Counted from the stretch's first letter, positions 46,489 through 59,100 are shown. The stretch is 64,000 nucleotides of DNA from Micropterus salmoides (GCF_014851395.1 NW_024040040.1:19287000-19350999), one strand, 5' to 3'. The notes: generated from the letters alone by a model not told the origin. Translations and numbers: made by a program.

Positions 46489-48087
46489 GTGGGTACGGAA
46501 AGTATTCAGACCCCTTTAAATTTGTCACTCTTTGTTTCATTGCAGCCATTTTCCAAAAATCAAAAAAGTTCATTTTATTTCTCAGTAATGTACACTCAGC
46601 ACCCCATCTTGACAGAAAATTTTTTTGCAAGTTTATTAAAAAAGAAAAACTGAAATATCACATGGTCATAAGTATTCAGACCCTTTGCTCAGTATTTAGT
46701 AGAAGCACCCTTTTGATCTAATACAGCCATGAGTCGTTTTGGGAAAGATGCAACAAGTTTTTCACATCTGGATTTGGGTATCCTGCCATTCCTCCTTGCA
46801 GATCCTCTCCAGTTCTGTCAGGTTGGATGGTAAACGTTGGTGGACAGCCATTTTCAGGTCTCTCCAGAGATGCTCAATTGGGTTTAAGTCAGGGCTCTGG
46901 CTGGGCCATTCAAGAACAGCCACGGAGTTGTTGTGAAGCCACTCCTTCATTATTTTAGCGGTGCGCTTAGGGTCATTGTCTTGTTGGAAGGTAAACCTTC
47001 GGCCCAGTCTGAGGTCCAGAGCACTCTGGAAAAGGTTTTCGTCCAGGATATCCCTGTACTTGGCCGCATTCATCTTTCCCTCGATTGCAACCAGTCGTCC
47101 TGTCCCTGCAGCTGAAAAACACCCCCACAGCATGATGCTGCCACCACCATGCTTCACTGTTGAGACTGTATTGGACAGGTGATGAGCAGTGCCTGGTTTT
47201 CTCCACACATACCGCTTAGAATTAAGGCCAAAAAGTTCTATCTTGCTCTCATCAGACCAGAGGATCTTATTTATCACCATCTTGGAGTCCTTCAGGTGTT
47301 TTTTAGCAAACTCCATGCGGGCTTTCATGTGTCTTGCACTGAGGAGAGGCTTCCGTCGGGCCACTCTGCCATAAAGCCCCGACTGGTGGATTGCTGCAGT
47401 GATGGTTGACTTACTACAACTTTCTCCCATCTCCCGACTGCATCTCTGGAGCTCAGCCACAGTGACCTTTGGGTTCTTCTTTACCTCTCTCACCAAGGCT
47501 CTTCTCCCCCGGACGGCCAGCTCTAGGAAGGGTTCTGGTCGTCCCAAACGTCTTCCATTTGAGGATTATGGAGGCCACTGTGCTCTTAGGAACCTTAAGT
47601 GCAGCAGAAATTTTTTTGTAACCTTGGCCAGATCTGTGCCTTGCCACAATTCTGTCTCTGAGCTCTTCAGGCAGTTCCTTTGACCTCATGATTCTCATTT
47701 GCTCTGACATGCACTGTGAGCTGTAAGGTCTTATATAGACAGGTGTGTGGCTTTCCTAATCAAGTCCAATCAGTATAATCAAACACAGCTGGACTCAAAT
47801 GAAGGTGTAGAACCATCTCAAGGATGATCAGAAGAAATAGACAGCACCTGAGTTAAATATGAGTGTCACGGCAAAGGGTCTGAATACTTATGACCATGTG
47901 ATATTTCAGTTTTTCTTTTTTAATAAATTTGCAAAAATTTCTACATTTCTGTTTTTTTCTGTCAAGATGGGGTGCTGAGTGTACATTACTGAGAAATAAA
48001 ATGAACTTTTTTGATTTTTGGAAAATGGCTGCAATGAAACAAAGAGTGAAAAATTTAAAGGGGTCTGAATACTTTCCGTACCCACTG
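46489..48087 (-). mobile_element. Tc1/mariner element E, nearly full length
   Basis: 1599 bp with TA flanks (46487-46488, 48088-48089). The tips CAGTGGGTACGGAAAGTATT and AATACTTTCCGTACCCACTG are perfect inverted repeats, and inverted similarity continues for about 200 bp (CACATGGTCATAAGTATTCA at both inner edges). Carries a transposase on the minus strand with two frame breaks. Confidence 0.95.
46762..47710 (-). pseudogene. Tc1-like transposase, two frameshifts
   Basis: The N-terminal frame 47453-47710 (SEQMRIMRSKELPEELRDRI, helix-turn-helix, GRP hinge) overlaps the main frame 46762-47547, so a frameshift lies near the hinge. The main frame has all three catalytic positions: LWSDESKIELFG, QQDNDPKRTA and SPDLNPIEHLWRD. 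The C-terminus ends early at EEWQDTQIQM because two bases are missing there. Otherwise well kept, which suggests a fairly young copy. Confidence 0.9.
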
Positions 48088-48415
48088 TAAGCAAGCGCTT
48101 TGTTCTGTTCCCAGTCAAGGGGTTGCAGCAGCTTCTTATAAATGACCTCCCCAACCACAAGTTCTAATAGGTTGCTGAGGGCACTTACTGGTTCAAGTCT
48201 GGATCTTCTTATTATTAATGGAATAGCTTTCCTGTGCTTCAAAAGCCAAAAGAGTAAAGTTGAGAACCCAAATCTTTAAAATAAACTTTGTGTATAGGTT
48301 TCCAAATCTCCATTAAAAATGTGTGTTAGTCCGAATTATTCTATCATTTTAATAAGTTAGATTAGTATAATGCTCTGATGGGACCAATATCTTTTAGTGA
48401 ATAGGTGTCACACTC

Positions 48416-50461
48416 TGCCTGTCAGCCATGCCATGTTTTGCACTCTTGAGTTTTGGTCAGTTGATTATCTGTTATTTTGGTCTGTTGGGTATTGGGGTTC
48501 TGTCTTGTCTATCGTCTAGTGTCCAGTAACCTAGTTTATGTCTGTGTTTAGTGTTGTCCTGTTTCCCAGTTGGTTCCGTCTCTGTTCCCTACTTCATTCT
48601 GTTAGTCAGTTGTTCCATGCTTCCGGTTATGAGGTTCGGTTCCTGGTCCTGTGTTCTCTGTTTAGCCTTGTGTATTTCCTGGTTCATGTGCTGGTTCTGT
48701 TTAGCTCACTTTGTACCTGTCTGTCATGTATTATAGATTTAGTCCTGCATCTTAGCCCTGTGTCTTAGCTCCTGCATCTTAGCTCCAATAGTTCTATGTC
48801 TCAGTTGATGTCTTAGTGTTTACTTTTGGTCTGTGTACTTCTGTTTTTGCCCTTGTCTGTGTTCTCTTTAATTCCAGCTTCAGTCTGTTTTCATTGTTGG
48901 TTGCAGTTCTTGGTGATGTGTTATGTGATCAGTAACCTGTGTCAAGTCTGTTCCCCCAGTTAGCACTCTGCATGCCAGTCTCTCTGTTTTCCCGTGCTCT
49001 CTTTCTGCCTGCCTGTGTCTCGTTAGCCTCACGTCCCTCATCTGTGTACCTCCTCCCAGCTCGTTAACCCTGTGTATATATCCTTGCTCGTTTCCCCTGA
49101 GTCTTTGTCCGGTCATTGTAGCGCGTTACGCTCTGTCTAGTGTTGTCTAATGTTGTCTAATGTTGAGTGTTCCGTTGTGCCTTGTTCTGTGTTCTTGGAT
49201 TACCTGGGACGTGCACAGACATTTTGTTGGGCAGGGGCTCAAGGGAAAAAAACAGCACTTCTCATAATTATTTATAATTTTTTTTTTTTGACAAAATGTT
49301 AGTTTCACTAATAATTTGTTTATTTTTGACAAGGCAATAAATCCTTTTAATTATTCTGGTCTTATTGGATTACATAACACTTTTCCTTATTACTTAGTTT
49401 CACATTTGAGGGAGGGTTGTCTGTATCATGTAAAGTTACTGTTTAAGGCAGGACATGTTTTCATATACTGGTCAATTTTGAGATTTTGGTCTATTTTGCT
49501 TTTGTCTTCTTTTACTCATGGAACAATACATGGAAAGAAAACTTCCAAAATACACATTTAGATGGAGTTTGTTTTAAGCCTACCTCATCTGTTTGCATTA
49601 GATTTCTTCTAAATGAACTAAAACAATCTAATCTGCATATTTAAACATAACATTTCAAGCATAAAGAGTCTTGATGTAAGTCATTTACTGAGGAAGCTCT
49701 GTGGTGACATGCTTTAGTTATTTTCTTTATCCTATTCACCTGCAGTGACTTGTCAAATGTGTGCAAATTAGCGCATTTTAATTAGTTAACGCCTAATTTG
49801 CAATATGGCGATCGTGATTACATTATTAGACACGAATTTTACTGTATTCACCTGTTGTGTCTACATTAAGTAGGCTACAGTAACATTAGCCATGAGTCAT
49901 GCATGTTAGCAAGACTTATACTTGCCTTTTGTCTTTTTGCGAATTAGCTGTAAACTCGAGGCACTGGTAGTTCAGTCTTTTGTTCATCACCACTCACCTC
50001 TACACAAGCCAAGAAAAACACTGCTGGGAGGGGCTGCTGCCTGTCTCCGCTGCTGCTTGGAGACGCGGAGCGAGCGAAAGGGAGAGACAGAGCGTCCGAA
50101 CTCCACAAAGTCTTATCTCCTGACCTGATATTTAGATTTTTTATTCAGTAAATATATTTATTTGACAGGAAAGCTGTGCACAAACAGGAATATATATATA
50201 CTTTTTTTTTTAAAAAAGCATCCCAGAAACATGGGCACTTTCTCTTGAGGAAGAAAAAGGGCAGGTGCTTGAGCCCCTTTTGATGTCTATGTGTGCACGT
50301 GCCTGTGGATTATCTTGTTTGGATTATAACTTCGCCTTTTTGGACTTTATTTGGACTCATGCCTTGCGCCCTCAAGTAAACTTGTTTCACTTTTGTTTAT
50401 GTGCAATTAAATATCTCTGCGTTTGGGCCCACACCTAAGTCTGCACTCAACCATCCTGACA
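48416..50461. mobile_element. Solo LTR with nested MITE
   Basis: Starts TGTCACACTCTGCCTGTC and ends CTCAACCATCCTGACA, flanked by the 5-bp duplication ATAGG at 48411-48415 and 50462-50466. With the nested 1102-bp insertion removed the LTR is about 0.94 kb. No internal retroelement genes, so it is a recombined solo LTR. The superfamily is undecided. Confidence 0.75.
49204..50305. mobile_element. hAT-like MITE nested in solo LTR
   Basis: Ends are CTGGGACGTGCACAGACAT and ATGTCTATGTGTGCACGTGCCTG, imperfect inverted repeats. The 8-bp flanks TGGATTAC (49196-49203) and TGGATTAT (50306-50313) fit a hAT duplication with one change. 1102 bp, AT-rich, no transposase. Confidence 0.8.
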
Positions 50462-50466
50462 ATAGG

Positions 50467-51545
50467 ACTCCATCCCTCCGAGATGAGGGAAACTGAGTTT
50501 TCGGTTTTAGAGAGCGAGATCAGATAAACTGTAGGTCTGTAACGCCGGCAATTTACGCTGTGAACCTAACCTGCTCGGGAGGAGGTTTACTTCAACTAAC
50601 GCTGAGTTTCTCCCTGACTCCTCCCCTCCTGCGGAGCTTGAAACGGCTGTCTCACACACCGTTTCATTTCCTCATTCATACTGTCGATATCAAAGCACAT
50701 AGTGGAACGCAATTACGTCTTTAGAAACAACGGTTAAATAGGCTGTTAGTTTTTTAAATTTTATTTATTTTTTTATCCAAACAAGATCTTGAACATGACG
50801 CTTTTATGATCAATCTGTCATCGATGTATGGACAGAGAGTTATCTTTGGACATCGTAAATTTATCCTCAGCACAGAATAAAATCTATAGGATGTCCTCCT
50901 CTATAGCACAGTGACTCTGGACATTAAGGCAGCTGTCAGGTTAGGCCTACAGAGTCGGACTGTCACTTACAATCACTGGCCCATGAGCAGCCTAAACTAT
51001 GTCTAATCTGTTCCATTAATATTTTCATCTTCAGTTATTGCCACTGGCATTTAGTCCTGTCAGGTTACAGCTGAATAAACAGGCTTGTAGCTAGGCTATT
51101 TAAAATGAATAACACGCTGGAGGAGAATTACAGCACTTTATCATTCATTAAGGAAATTCCAGTCTGGTAAATAATGAATGAGCAACGCTGTATAAAATGT
51201 AGCCTAATATTGTTAACGTATCGATCCTGCGTTTTAGAGCCTATAATGCTCCGCGTTGGCACGTGTTCATATTTCTAGCTCCACCCGATTAAAATGGAGG
51301 CTCTGCCTTTATTTACCCGTTACCATGGTGAATCGTAGTATCGAAGCTCCATTGATGATGGCTTTTTTTCATCCCCACGCACGCGCTTCTATCAGGCTCA
51401 ACATACTCCGAGTTGACTGAACTTATTCTGATCGGCCTTTCTGAAACAGAAAACTCGGAGTTTGACAGCTCAGAGTTCGTCAACCCAGAGCTCAGGTTTA
51501 CAGTCAGAGTTTGTTGAACCTGCTTTCTGAAACAGGGCCCAGGAC
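50467..51545. repeat. Repeat-like region with inverted CTGAGTT/AACTCGG motifs
   Basis: GAAACTGAGTTTTCGGTTTT near the left and AGAAAACTCGGAGTTTGACA near the right look like decayed inverted ends of a fish MITE. Boundaries and superfamily are uncertain; no coding frame. Confidence 0.35.
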
Positions 51546-53039
51546 TGAATCCAGTTATTATGTTTCCTGGATGTAATAGCTTTAAAATCCCGTTAAACGA
51601 CTCGAGAGTCCTTAACAATTAAATAATACACGTGATTACTAGGATCCACTATTATATGCATTACAAACATGCGAGGTGTATAGTGCAATAATGCCACACA
51701 ATTTTGGGTAGTTCCAATGTAAGGCCCAAATCAAGAACTTAGATCTAATTAATGAAATGAAAACTATAAAGTAGATAATGATGACATGTATGTTTTTTTT
51801 AGTTTTTTATACAAAAAAGGGAGCGTTTAGCCCTAAAACAAAACATGTGGGGGAAGTCTCCTAATTTGATATAATTTCTTTAGTTTGTTATGTGAACTCT
51901 CAGCAGTAAATATATTCTATAATATAATTTAACATTTCAAGTCAGAATAATTATAGGCTAATGTTTGTAACTTCTGAAAAGGATTTTTTTTAAAGAAAAG
52001 TCAAAATGATAATTTGGACTGAATAAAACACTGACATAAAGTCACTGATAAATGATTACACTAAATTTTGTAGAAGTGGTAGCCTTAGTGGAGGATGATT
52101 TCATTCAATAAACAGTTCTCCACTGCACCACACCTCAGATGGGACTTGAACCCACAATCCCTGGCCAGAATGTAGGATTCATTCGTGCATTTTTTTTTTT
52201 ATCTGACTGCCTCATCTCTCTCTCTCTTACAAACATACTTCAAGTGCTTCATACTTTTGTGAAATCATCTTAAACTGAGCAGCCCTCTCTCAACATCAGT
52301 TCATCTACCAAACCCTGTGCAACACAATGAGAGTGAATGATTCTCTCGCCGATTCTCTCGCCTCTTCTCTCCTCCTCTCTAAACCTAAACACTGCATCTT
52401 CCTCCAAGACTGCATCCTAAACCGAAAGACCCTTCACTGGGAACATCTTATCTTTTTGTCACAATGTGCTTTTGTTCTTTTCTTTGTTTCTTGTTTTTAT
52501 TCATTTCCTAATCACTTTACTCACATATTAACACTTTAACACTGAAATGTTCTGCATCCTGAATGGAAAGATAGATGTGGTAAAAGAAACTCATTCACTC
52601 ACGAGCTTCGTCTTTGAGGATGTATCCTAAGTTCGAGATCTGTGTCATTGGCAATGTCTCCCTGGACAATTTTGGAGAACAGACGGTCACCATGAAACAT
52701 TATGTGCTCCATGAATATCCTAACAACAGTTTGTATTCATTGCAAGGTTTTGTTTGTTTCTCCACTCGTGTCATCACACGTTTATACGTTTTCATACCAT
52801 TGTTTTCTGTCTTCAGAAAGTATTTCAACGAAAATGACAGTCTCCAGAAAGTCGAGTAACATCTGTGTGTGTGTTATTGTCATGTTTGAAAAGGAAAAGT
52901 TTTGGAGAAAGACATCAGACTCCAACTAGTTCAGTCATTATAAGAAGAAGCACAAATGCAATGTCTACATGTGCAGAAGCATGCCTGAATAATAGACACA
53001 TTTTGGCAACACAGTGGACATTCTGCAATTACACCCCCA
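51546..53039. other. Intergenic, no gene recognised
   Basis: Holds the tRNA-Arg fragment at 52132 and otherwise no domain-bearing ORF or clear repeat. Confidence 0.4.
52132..52165 (-). pseudogene. tRNA-Arg(CCT) 3'-half fragment
   Basis: CAGATGGGACTTGAACCCAC followed by AATCCCTGG is the reverse of the T-arm and variable loop of tRNA-Arg(CCT). The anticodon and D arms are absent. Confidence 0.6.
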
Positions 53040-53339
53040 AACGCTAGTCGGCAGTAGCGCTACAGTGTCCACTGTGTTGACTTTTGGCAGCCGAGCAGAC
53101 TAACTTCCGGTTTAGCCCTCCGCTAACGTAAATGGGGGTAAAATTGTAAACATGTGGCTGGTGTAGCCTTTTCAAATGACGGCGTAGCCTTTGCGTAGTC
53201 CCGTAGCCTACGCCGTCGATTTGACACAGAATGCCTGGCTATGTGCATAGCTACGCAGGGGTATAAATCAAGCTTTACTCCTGAAGTTCCCTGGATAAGC
53301 CAGTTAACTCGCTACATAGTACAGGCCACAGGTACAGCT
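53040..53339. repeat. Probable MITE remnant
   Basis: CCGTAGCCTACGCCGTCGAT and ATAGCTACGCAGGGGTATAAATC phrases are typical of a short fish DNA-transposon repeat rich in CTACGC. Ends not determined. Confidence 0.35.
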
Positions 53340-55195
53340 ACAAAGATACTGCAGGGCAGCTGCACTTACCTGGACAAACTCAATCAGTTTTTGTGAGGAC
53401 ATGTGTGTGCTGGCTAAAACCTTCCGCACATACAGCAAGCAAAAACCCTGGTTCACCGCGAAACTCAGGCAGCTTCGTCAGACCAAGGAAGAGGCCTTCA
53501 GAAGTGGGGACAGAGTCTTGTACAACCAGGCCAGGAACACAATGACTAAAGAGGTCAAAGCTGCAAAGAGGTGCTATGCTGAAAAGCTAAATAACAGCTT
53601 TGCAGCCAACGATCCTGCGTCAGTTGGGAGAGGCCTGCGGACACTCACCAACTACAGGAGACCATCCCCCAACACTGCTGGTACTCAACAACTGGCAGAC
53701 GAGCTGAATGGCTTATATTGTAGGTTTGAAAAGCCCACAGTCACACCTCTCTCCCGCTCCAACACCATCTTCAAACAGTCACCTTCCCCCTCTGACACAC
53801 TGCCACCCCCTCTCTCTGACCCCTCATCTGCACTCAAGATCTGTGAAGAGGACGTGAGCCACCTCTTCCAAAGGCAGAAGATCAGGAAGGCTCCTGGCCC
53901 AGACGGTATGTCTCCGTCCTGCCTGAAAATCTGTGCAGACCAGCTAGCACTTCAGCTCGGCGTTCAACACCATCATCCCCAACATCCTCAGCACCAAACT
54001 CACCCAGCTCACTGTGCCAGCCTCCACCTTTAAGTGGATCACAAACTTCCTGACTGACAGGAGTCAGCAGTTGAGACTGGGAAACATCACATCCAGCACC
54101 CGGACTATCAGCACTGGCGCCCCCACAGGGGTGTGTGCTCTCCCCACTGCTCTTCTCCCTCTACACCAACGACTGCACCTCAAAAGAACCATCTGTCAAA
54201 CTCCTGAAGTTTGCTGATGACATAACGGTCATCGGCCTCATCCGGGACAGTGATGAGTCGGCCTACAGATGGGAGGCTGATCAGCTGTGCTCTCTGGTGC
54301 GGTCAGAACAACCTGGAGCTTAACACGCTCAAAACTGTAGAGATGATTGTGGACTTCTGGAGGAGCTTCCCCACTCTGCCCCATCACCATACTCAACAGC
54401 CCTGTGTCTGCTGTGGAATCCTTCAGGTTTCTGGGATCCACTATTTCGCAGGACTTGAATTGGGAGCCCAACGAGGACACCATCATCAAGAAGGCCCAGC
54501 AGAGGATGTACTTCCTGCGCCAGCTCAGGAAGCTCAACCTGCCTAAGGAGCTGCTGATCCAGTTCTACACAGCCATCATCCAGTCTGTTCTCTGCACGTC
54601 CATCACTGCCTGGTTTGGATCTGCCACCAAAAAGGACAAGGATAGACTACAACGGACAGTCAGGACTGCAGAAAAGATCATCAGTGCCAAGCTGCCCTCC
54701 ATTCAGGAAACGGGCAGGAAACATCACTGCAGATCCATCTCACCCCAGATTCCTCTGTTCCAGCTTCTCACCTCTGGTAGGCACTACAGAGCACTGTATG
54801 CCCAAACCAACAGACTTAGGAACAGTTTCTTTCCACAAGCCATCACTCTGATGAACAGCTGATTTCTGACTCATCGTATCAGGAACAATTCTTGTGCAAT
54901 AACCCAGTACCTCTACTTCTAATCAGCCACCTGTTTTCTGGCTAACACTTATTATTTATTCACCATTCTCTATTTCAGTGCTGTTCATACTGTCATATTG
55001 TCATATTGTAGATACTGTATACCAAATCCACCTACCTCAAGTCATTTCCCTGCACAAAATACTTATACTTATCTATACTTTTTTATTATTTTGTATTTTT
55101 TTTATGAGTAAGCACATCGTGAGCAATGTACAATCCAGAGTCAAATTCCTCGTATGTGTACACATACCTGGCAATAAAAGCTGATTCTGATTCAA
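53340..55195 (+). mobile_element. Rex1/CR1-like LINE, internally deleted
   Basis: The first frame 53401-54033 (KPWFTAKLRQLRQTKEEAFRS region, then KAPGPDGMSPSCLKICADQL, the RT start) jumps directly to SSAFNTIIP-type sequence, so roughly 300 bp of RT is missing. Frames then continue through FKWITNFLTDRSQQ, FADDITVIG and RTVRTAEKIISAKLPSIQ. The 3' end TGGCAATAAAAGCTGATTCTGATTC is the usual tail of this family. Several frameshifts; dead copy. Confidence 0.8.
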
Positions 55196-55650
55196 TAGGC
55201 ACAAAAGGGACTTTCCTACTGTGTAGTAGGTGAGGTGCCTCTCGAATACTAGCTGTGCTGTGAGTATTCATGGCCTCAGTTAGTGATATCACCAGCAAAA
55301 AAACTTGTTTATATATTCAGCAATTGTCTTTCAACTTATGACAAATAGTTGACAAGTCATTTTACTGTATTATAGAAATGTGTCACATGGTGAATGAGGC
55401 ATTAAGCAAACAACATAATGCAACACATTGTTCTGTACTAGACAAGCAAAATAAAAACATTAAGATGCGTATTGCACTTCACTACTCTAACTATATTGTT
55501 TGTAGGCTATTGTAAACTGCTTTAGATATCGTTCTTTGTTTAGAAAGTAATACAAATGAGTTAGCCCTAAATTAAAATATGTTGATGATATCACCGGTCA
55601 CGACCTAAGGACACCTCACTATTAATATACTTCTCATTCTCTGTCTCATC
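55196..55650. other. Spacer between inverted LINE copies
   Basis: About 455 bp, AT-rich, nothing recognised. Confidence 0.4.
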
Positions 55651-56013
55651 TCAGAATCAGCTTTATTGCCAGGTATGTGTACACATACGAGGAATTTGAC
55701 TCTGAAATAGAGAATAATGAATAAATAGTATGTGGTAGCCAGTAAACAGGTGGCAGAGTTACTAGGTTATTGCACAGGAATGGTTCCTGACATTGTGAGT
55801 CATCAGAGTCAGCTGTTCATCAGAGTGATGGCTTGTGGGAAGAAACTGTTCTTGAGTCTGTTGATTTTGGCGTACAGTGCTCTGTAGCGCCTACTAGAGG
55901 GGAGAAGTTGGAACAGGTTGTGTCCAGGGTGAGATGGACCTGCAGTGATGGTTCCTGCCTGTTTCCTGACTCTGTATGTCCTGAATGGAGGGCAGGTTGG
56001 CACAGATGATTTT
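55651..56013 (-). mobile_element. Rex1-like LINE, 5'-truncated 3' end, inverted copy
   Basis: Starts CAGAATCAGCTTTATTGCCA and on the minus strand repeats the C-terminal coding and tail of the plus-strand copy (LLPSSRRYRALYAKINRLKN, then FFPQAITLMNS). Inserted in the spacer before the tRNA-Ile-like sequence. Confidence 0.85.
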
Positions 56014-56023
56014 TGTTTTCACA

Positions 56024-56060
56024 TGGTGCTAACAACACTAAGCTCTTGAGTTGGAGTTCC
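56024..56060 (+). pseudogene. tRNA-Ile(AAT) half
   Basis: ACATGGTGCTAACAACACTAAG matches the anticodon-arm part of a tRNA-Ile and parallels 36688. The 5' half is missing, apparently cut away where the LINE copy abuts. Confidence 0.5.
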
Positions 56061-56120
56061 ACATTTCTGTAACAAGACAATAAATAACCCACTGTAACAG
56101 CATGTGAGTGACCAAAATGG

Positions 56121-56193
56121 GACCACGTGGCCTAATGGACAAGGCGTCTGACTTTGGATCAGAAGATTGAGGGTTCAAGTCCCTTCGTGGTTG
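56121..56193 (+). tRNA. tRNA with Arg-type body and TTG anticodon
   Basis: 73 nt folding as a full cloverleaf. Acceptor GACCACG pairs with CGTGGTT (one G-T), the D-arm has TGGCCTAATGGAC (A box), the anticodon stem is TCTGA/TCAGA with loop CTTTGGA, and the T-arm is GAGGG-TTCAAGT-CCCTT (B box GGTTCAAGTCC). The body is that of vertebrate tRNA-Arg(TCG), whose loop is CTTCGGA; here C35 is T, giving TTG, a Gln codon reader. A Pol III T-run is not seen until about 56245. It may be a pseudogene or a mischarging tRNA. Confidence 0.6.
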
Positions 56194-56232
56194 AAAGCCA
56201 AAGGCTGATTTATGGTTTAATAGTTGAAGCCA

Positions 56233-59100
56233 TTCAAGTCAATTTTATTTATATAGCGCCAAATCACAACAAGTTATCTCACAGCGCTTTTCATAAAAGA
56301 GCAGGTCTAGACCATACTCTATGATGCTATTTACAGAAGCCTAACAGTTTCCACCAAGAGCAAGCACTAGGCGACAGAGGCAAGAAGAAACTTCCTTTTA
56401 AGAGGCAGAAACCTCGAGCAGAACCATGGCTCAGGGTGGGCGGGCATCTGCGTCGACCAGTTGGGGCGGGGGAGAGGCAGGGGCAGCCTACACAATATTC
56501 ACACACAGAGGTACAGACAGTAAAGGTGATGTTGCTATAGACTAAATGAAAAATGGTATAGATATTTATAGTAGTGTTAATGATAACAATCGTAATGTTA
56601 ATGATTATAATAACAATAATAATAATAGGACTAGTAACAATAGTCGTTGCAGCAGAGGGCGCCGAGCAGGAACACGGGGGCAGCAGGCGACCTGCAGCCA
56701 CAGATCCAGACTCCACAGTTCCAGAGCCAGAAACACCTGCAGGAAGTGATAGGAGGAGAGAGGAGAGGGACGAGAAAGCACAAGACTACCGGAAAGGGGA
56801 GAAGTTGTGTTAGTAACATGCAATGATAGGATGAGGTTGCATACAGAGGGAGAGAAAGTATATATAAAGTAAGAAGGAGCTCAGTGCATCATAGGAAATC
56901 CCCCAGCAGTCTAGGCCTATAGCAGCATAACTAACGGATGGTTCAGGACTCACCTGAGCCAGCCCTAACTATAAGCTTTATCAAAGAGGAAAGTCTTAAG
57001 CCAACTCTTAAATGTGGAGATGGTGTCTGCCTCCTGAACCCAAACTGGAACCTGGTTCCACAGGAGAGGAGCTTGATAGCTGAACGCTCTGGCTCCTAGT
57101 CTACTTTTGGAGACGCTAGGAACCACAAGTAAGTAGGTAAGGTACTATGAGCTCTTTAAGATAAGATGCTGCCTGACCATTAAGAGCTTTGTAGGTAAGA
57201 AGAATGATTTTAAATTCTATTCTGGATTTTACTGGAAGCCAATGCAAAGAAGCTAAAACAGGAGAAATGTGATCTCTTTTCCTGGTTCCTGTCAGAACAC
57301 GTGCTGCAGCATTCTGGATCAGCTGAAGAATCTTAATGGACTTTTTCGAGCAGCCTGATAATAAGGAATTGCAGTAATCCAGCCTAGAAGTAACAAATGC
57401 ATGGACTAGTTTTTCTGCATCATTTTTAGACGGGATGTTCCTGATTTTCGCAATATTACGTAGGTGAAAAAAGACGGTCCTTGAAATTTGCTTAATGTGA
57501 GACTTAAACGACATGTCCTGATCAAAGATAACTGATGAGTTTCATCTGGCTTGATCGATACATATAACTGAGTATCATCTGCATAATCTGCAATGAAAGC
57601 TTATGGAATATTTCCTGATAATATTGCCTAAAGGAAGCATATATATGTGTGAAGAGGATTGGTCCGAGGACAGATCCTTGTGGAACTGCATGACTAACTT
57701 TGGCATGCATGGAGGACTCATCGTTAACATGTACAAACTGAAAGCGATCTGATAAATAGGACTTAAACCAGCTTAGAGCGGTTCCTTTAATGCCAATGAA
57801 ATGTTCCAGTCTCTGCAATAGGATCTGATGGTCAATGGTATCAAATGCAGCACTAAGATCTAATAAAACCAGTACAGAGACAAGTCCTTTGTCTGATGCA
57901 ATAAGGAGGTCGTTTTTTCATCAGTGCTGTCTCTGTGCTATGATGAACTCTAAATCCTGACTGAAAATCCTCAAACTATTGCTCTGTAGAAAGTCATACA
58001 GCTGTTTAGCAACTGCTTTCTCCAGAACCTTAGAGAGAAATGGAAGGTTAGATATAGGTCTATAGTTGGCTAAAACATCCAGATCAAGTTTGGGCTTTTT
58101 CAGAAGAGGTTTAATTACAGCTACTGTAAAGTACTGTGGTACATAGCATGTTGATAAAGATAGATTGATCATATCTAGTATAGAAGTGCTGACTAAAGGT
58201 AAAACATCTTTAAGCAACCTAGTCGGGATGGGGTCTAAAAGGCAGGTTGATGGTTTAGATGAAGAAATTATTGAAGTTATTTGGTAAAAATTGAGGGAAG
58301 CAAAACAGTCTAAACATATATCTGGTTCTACAGCTGTTTCTAAGGTTCCTGAGTTTAGAGATAAGTTGGTGCCAGGTCTTGGTGAATTTTGTTTCTAATA
58401 GTTAGAATTTTATCATTAAAGAAGCTCAAGAAGTCGTAACTACTGAGAGCTATGGGAATACTTTGCTCAATAGAGCTGTGACACTCTGTCAGCCTGGCTA
58501 CAGTACTGAAAAGAAACCTGGGGTTGTTCCTATTTTCCTCTATTAATGGCGAGTAGTACGCTGCTCTGGCATTACGGAGGGCCTTCCTATAAGTTTTAAG
58601 ACTATCTTGCCGAATTTTCCAGTTTGGTGGAATGCCAATTCCTCTCAAGTTTCAGTTTAATTTGCGAGTTTCAGTATTATACCATGGAGCTAACCGTCTT
58701 TGTTTTATTATTTTCTTTTTTAGAGGGGCTACAGAGTCGAGTGTCATTCGCAGCGAGCCTGCAGCACTATCAACAAGATGATCGATTTGGGAGGGACTGA
58801 TAATGAATTTAGAGCTGATGGAATCGCATCCTCAAATTTAGCTACAGCACTATCAGACAGACATCTTGTATAGAAATATAGTTCAGCAATACAAACTCAA
58901 AAGTTATCAAACAGTGGTCGGACAAAGAGGGATTCTGTGGGAACACCACTAAATGTTCAATTTCAATACCATACACCAAAACAAGGTCGAGGGTGTGGTT
59001 AAAACAGTGAGGCGGTTCATGAACACTGATGAACATCCACTCCACTTCTGCCAAGTTGGGAGCAGTTCACACATGACTGAACATCCAAAACTGGTCCATT
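56233..59100 (-). mobile_element. L2-type LINE with long 3' UTR, minus strand
   Basis: Read on the minus strand: end of endonuclease (about 59054-58842, HTLDLVLVYG and LSDHCLI), linker (58648-58355), reverse transcriptase (58217-57522, with LLKKPKLD, YRPISNLPFLSK, AVPQGSVLGP) and C-terminus (57514-57116, ARVLTGTRKRDHISP, SLHWLPVKSR). A 3' UTR of about 880 bp ends in GGCGCTATATAAATAAAATTGACTTGAATGGC. Frames are interrupted several times and the 5' end is cut. A related but distinct L2 copy is at 12930. Confidence 0.88.
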
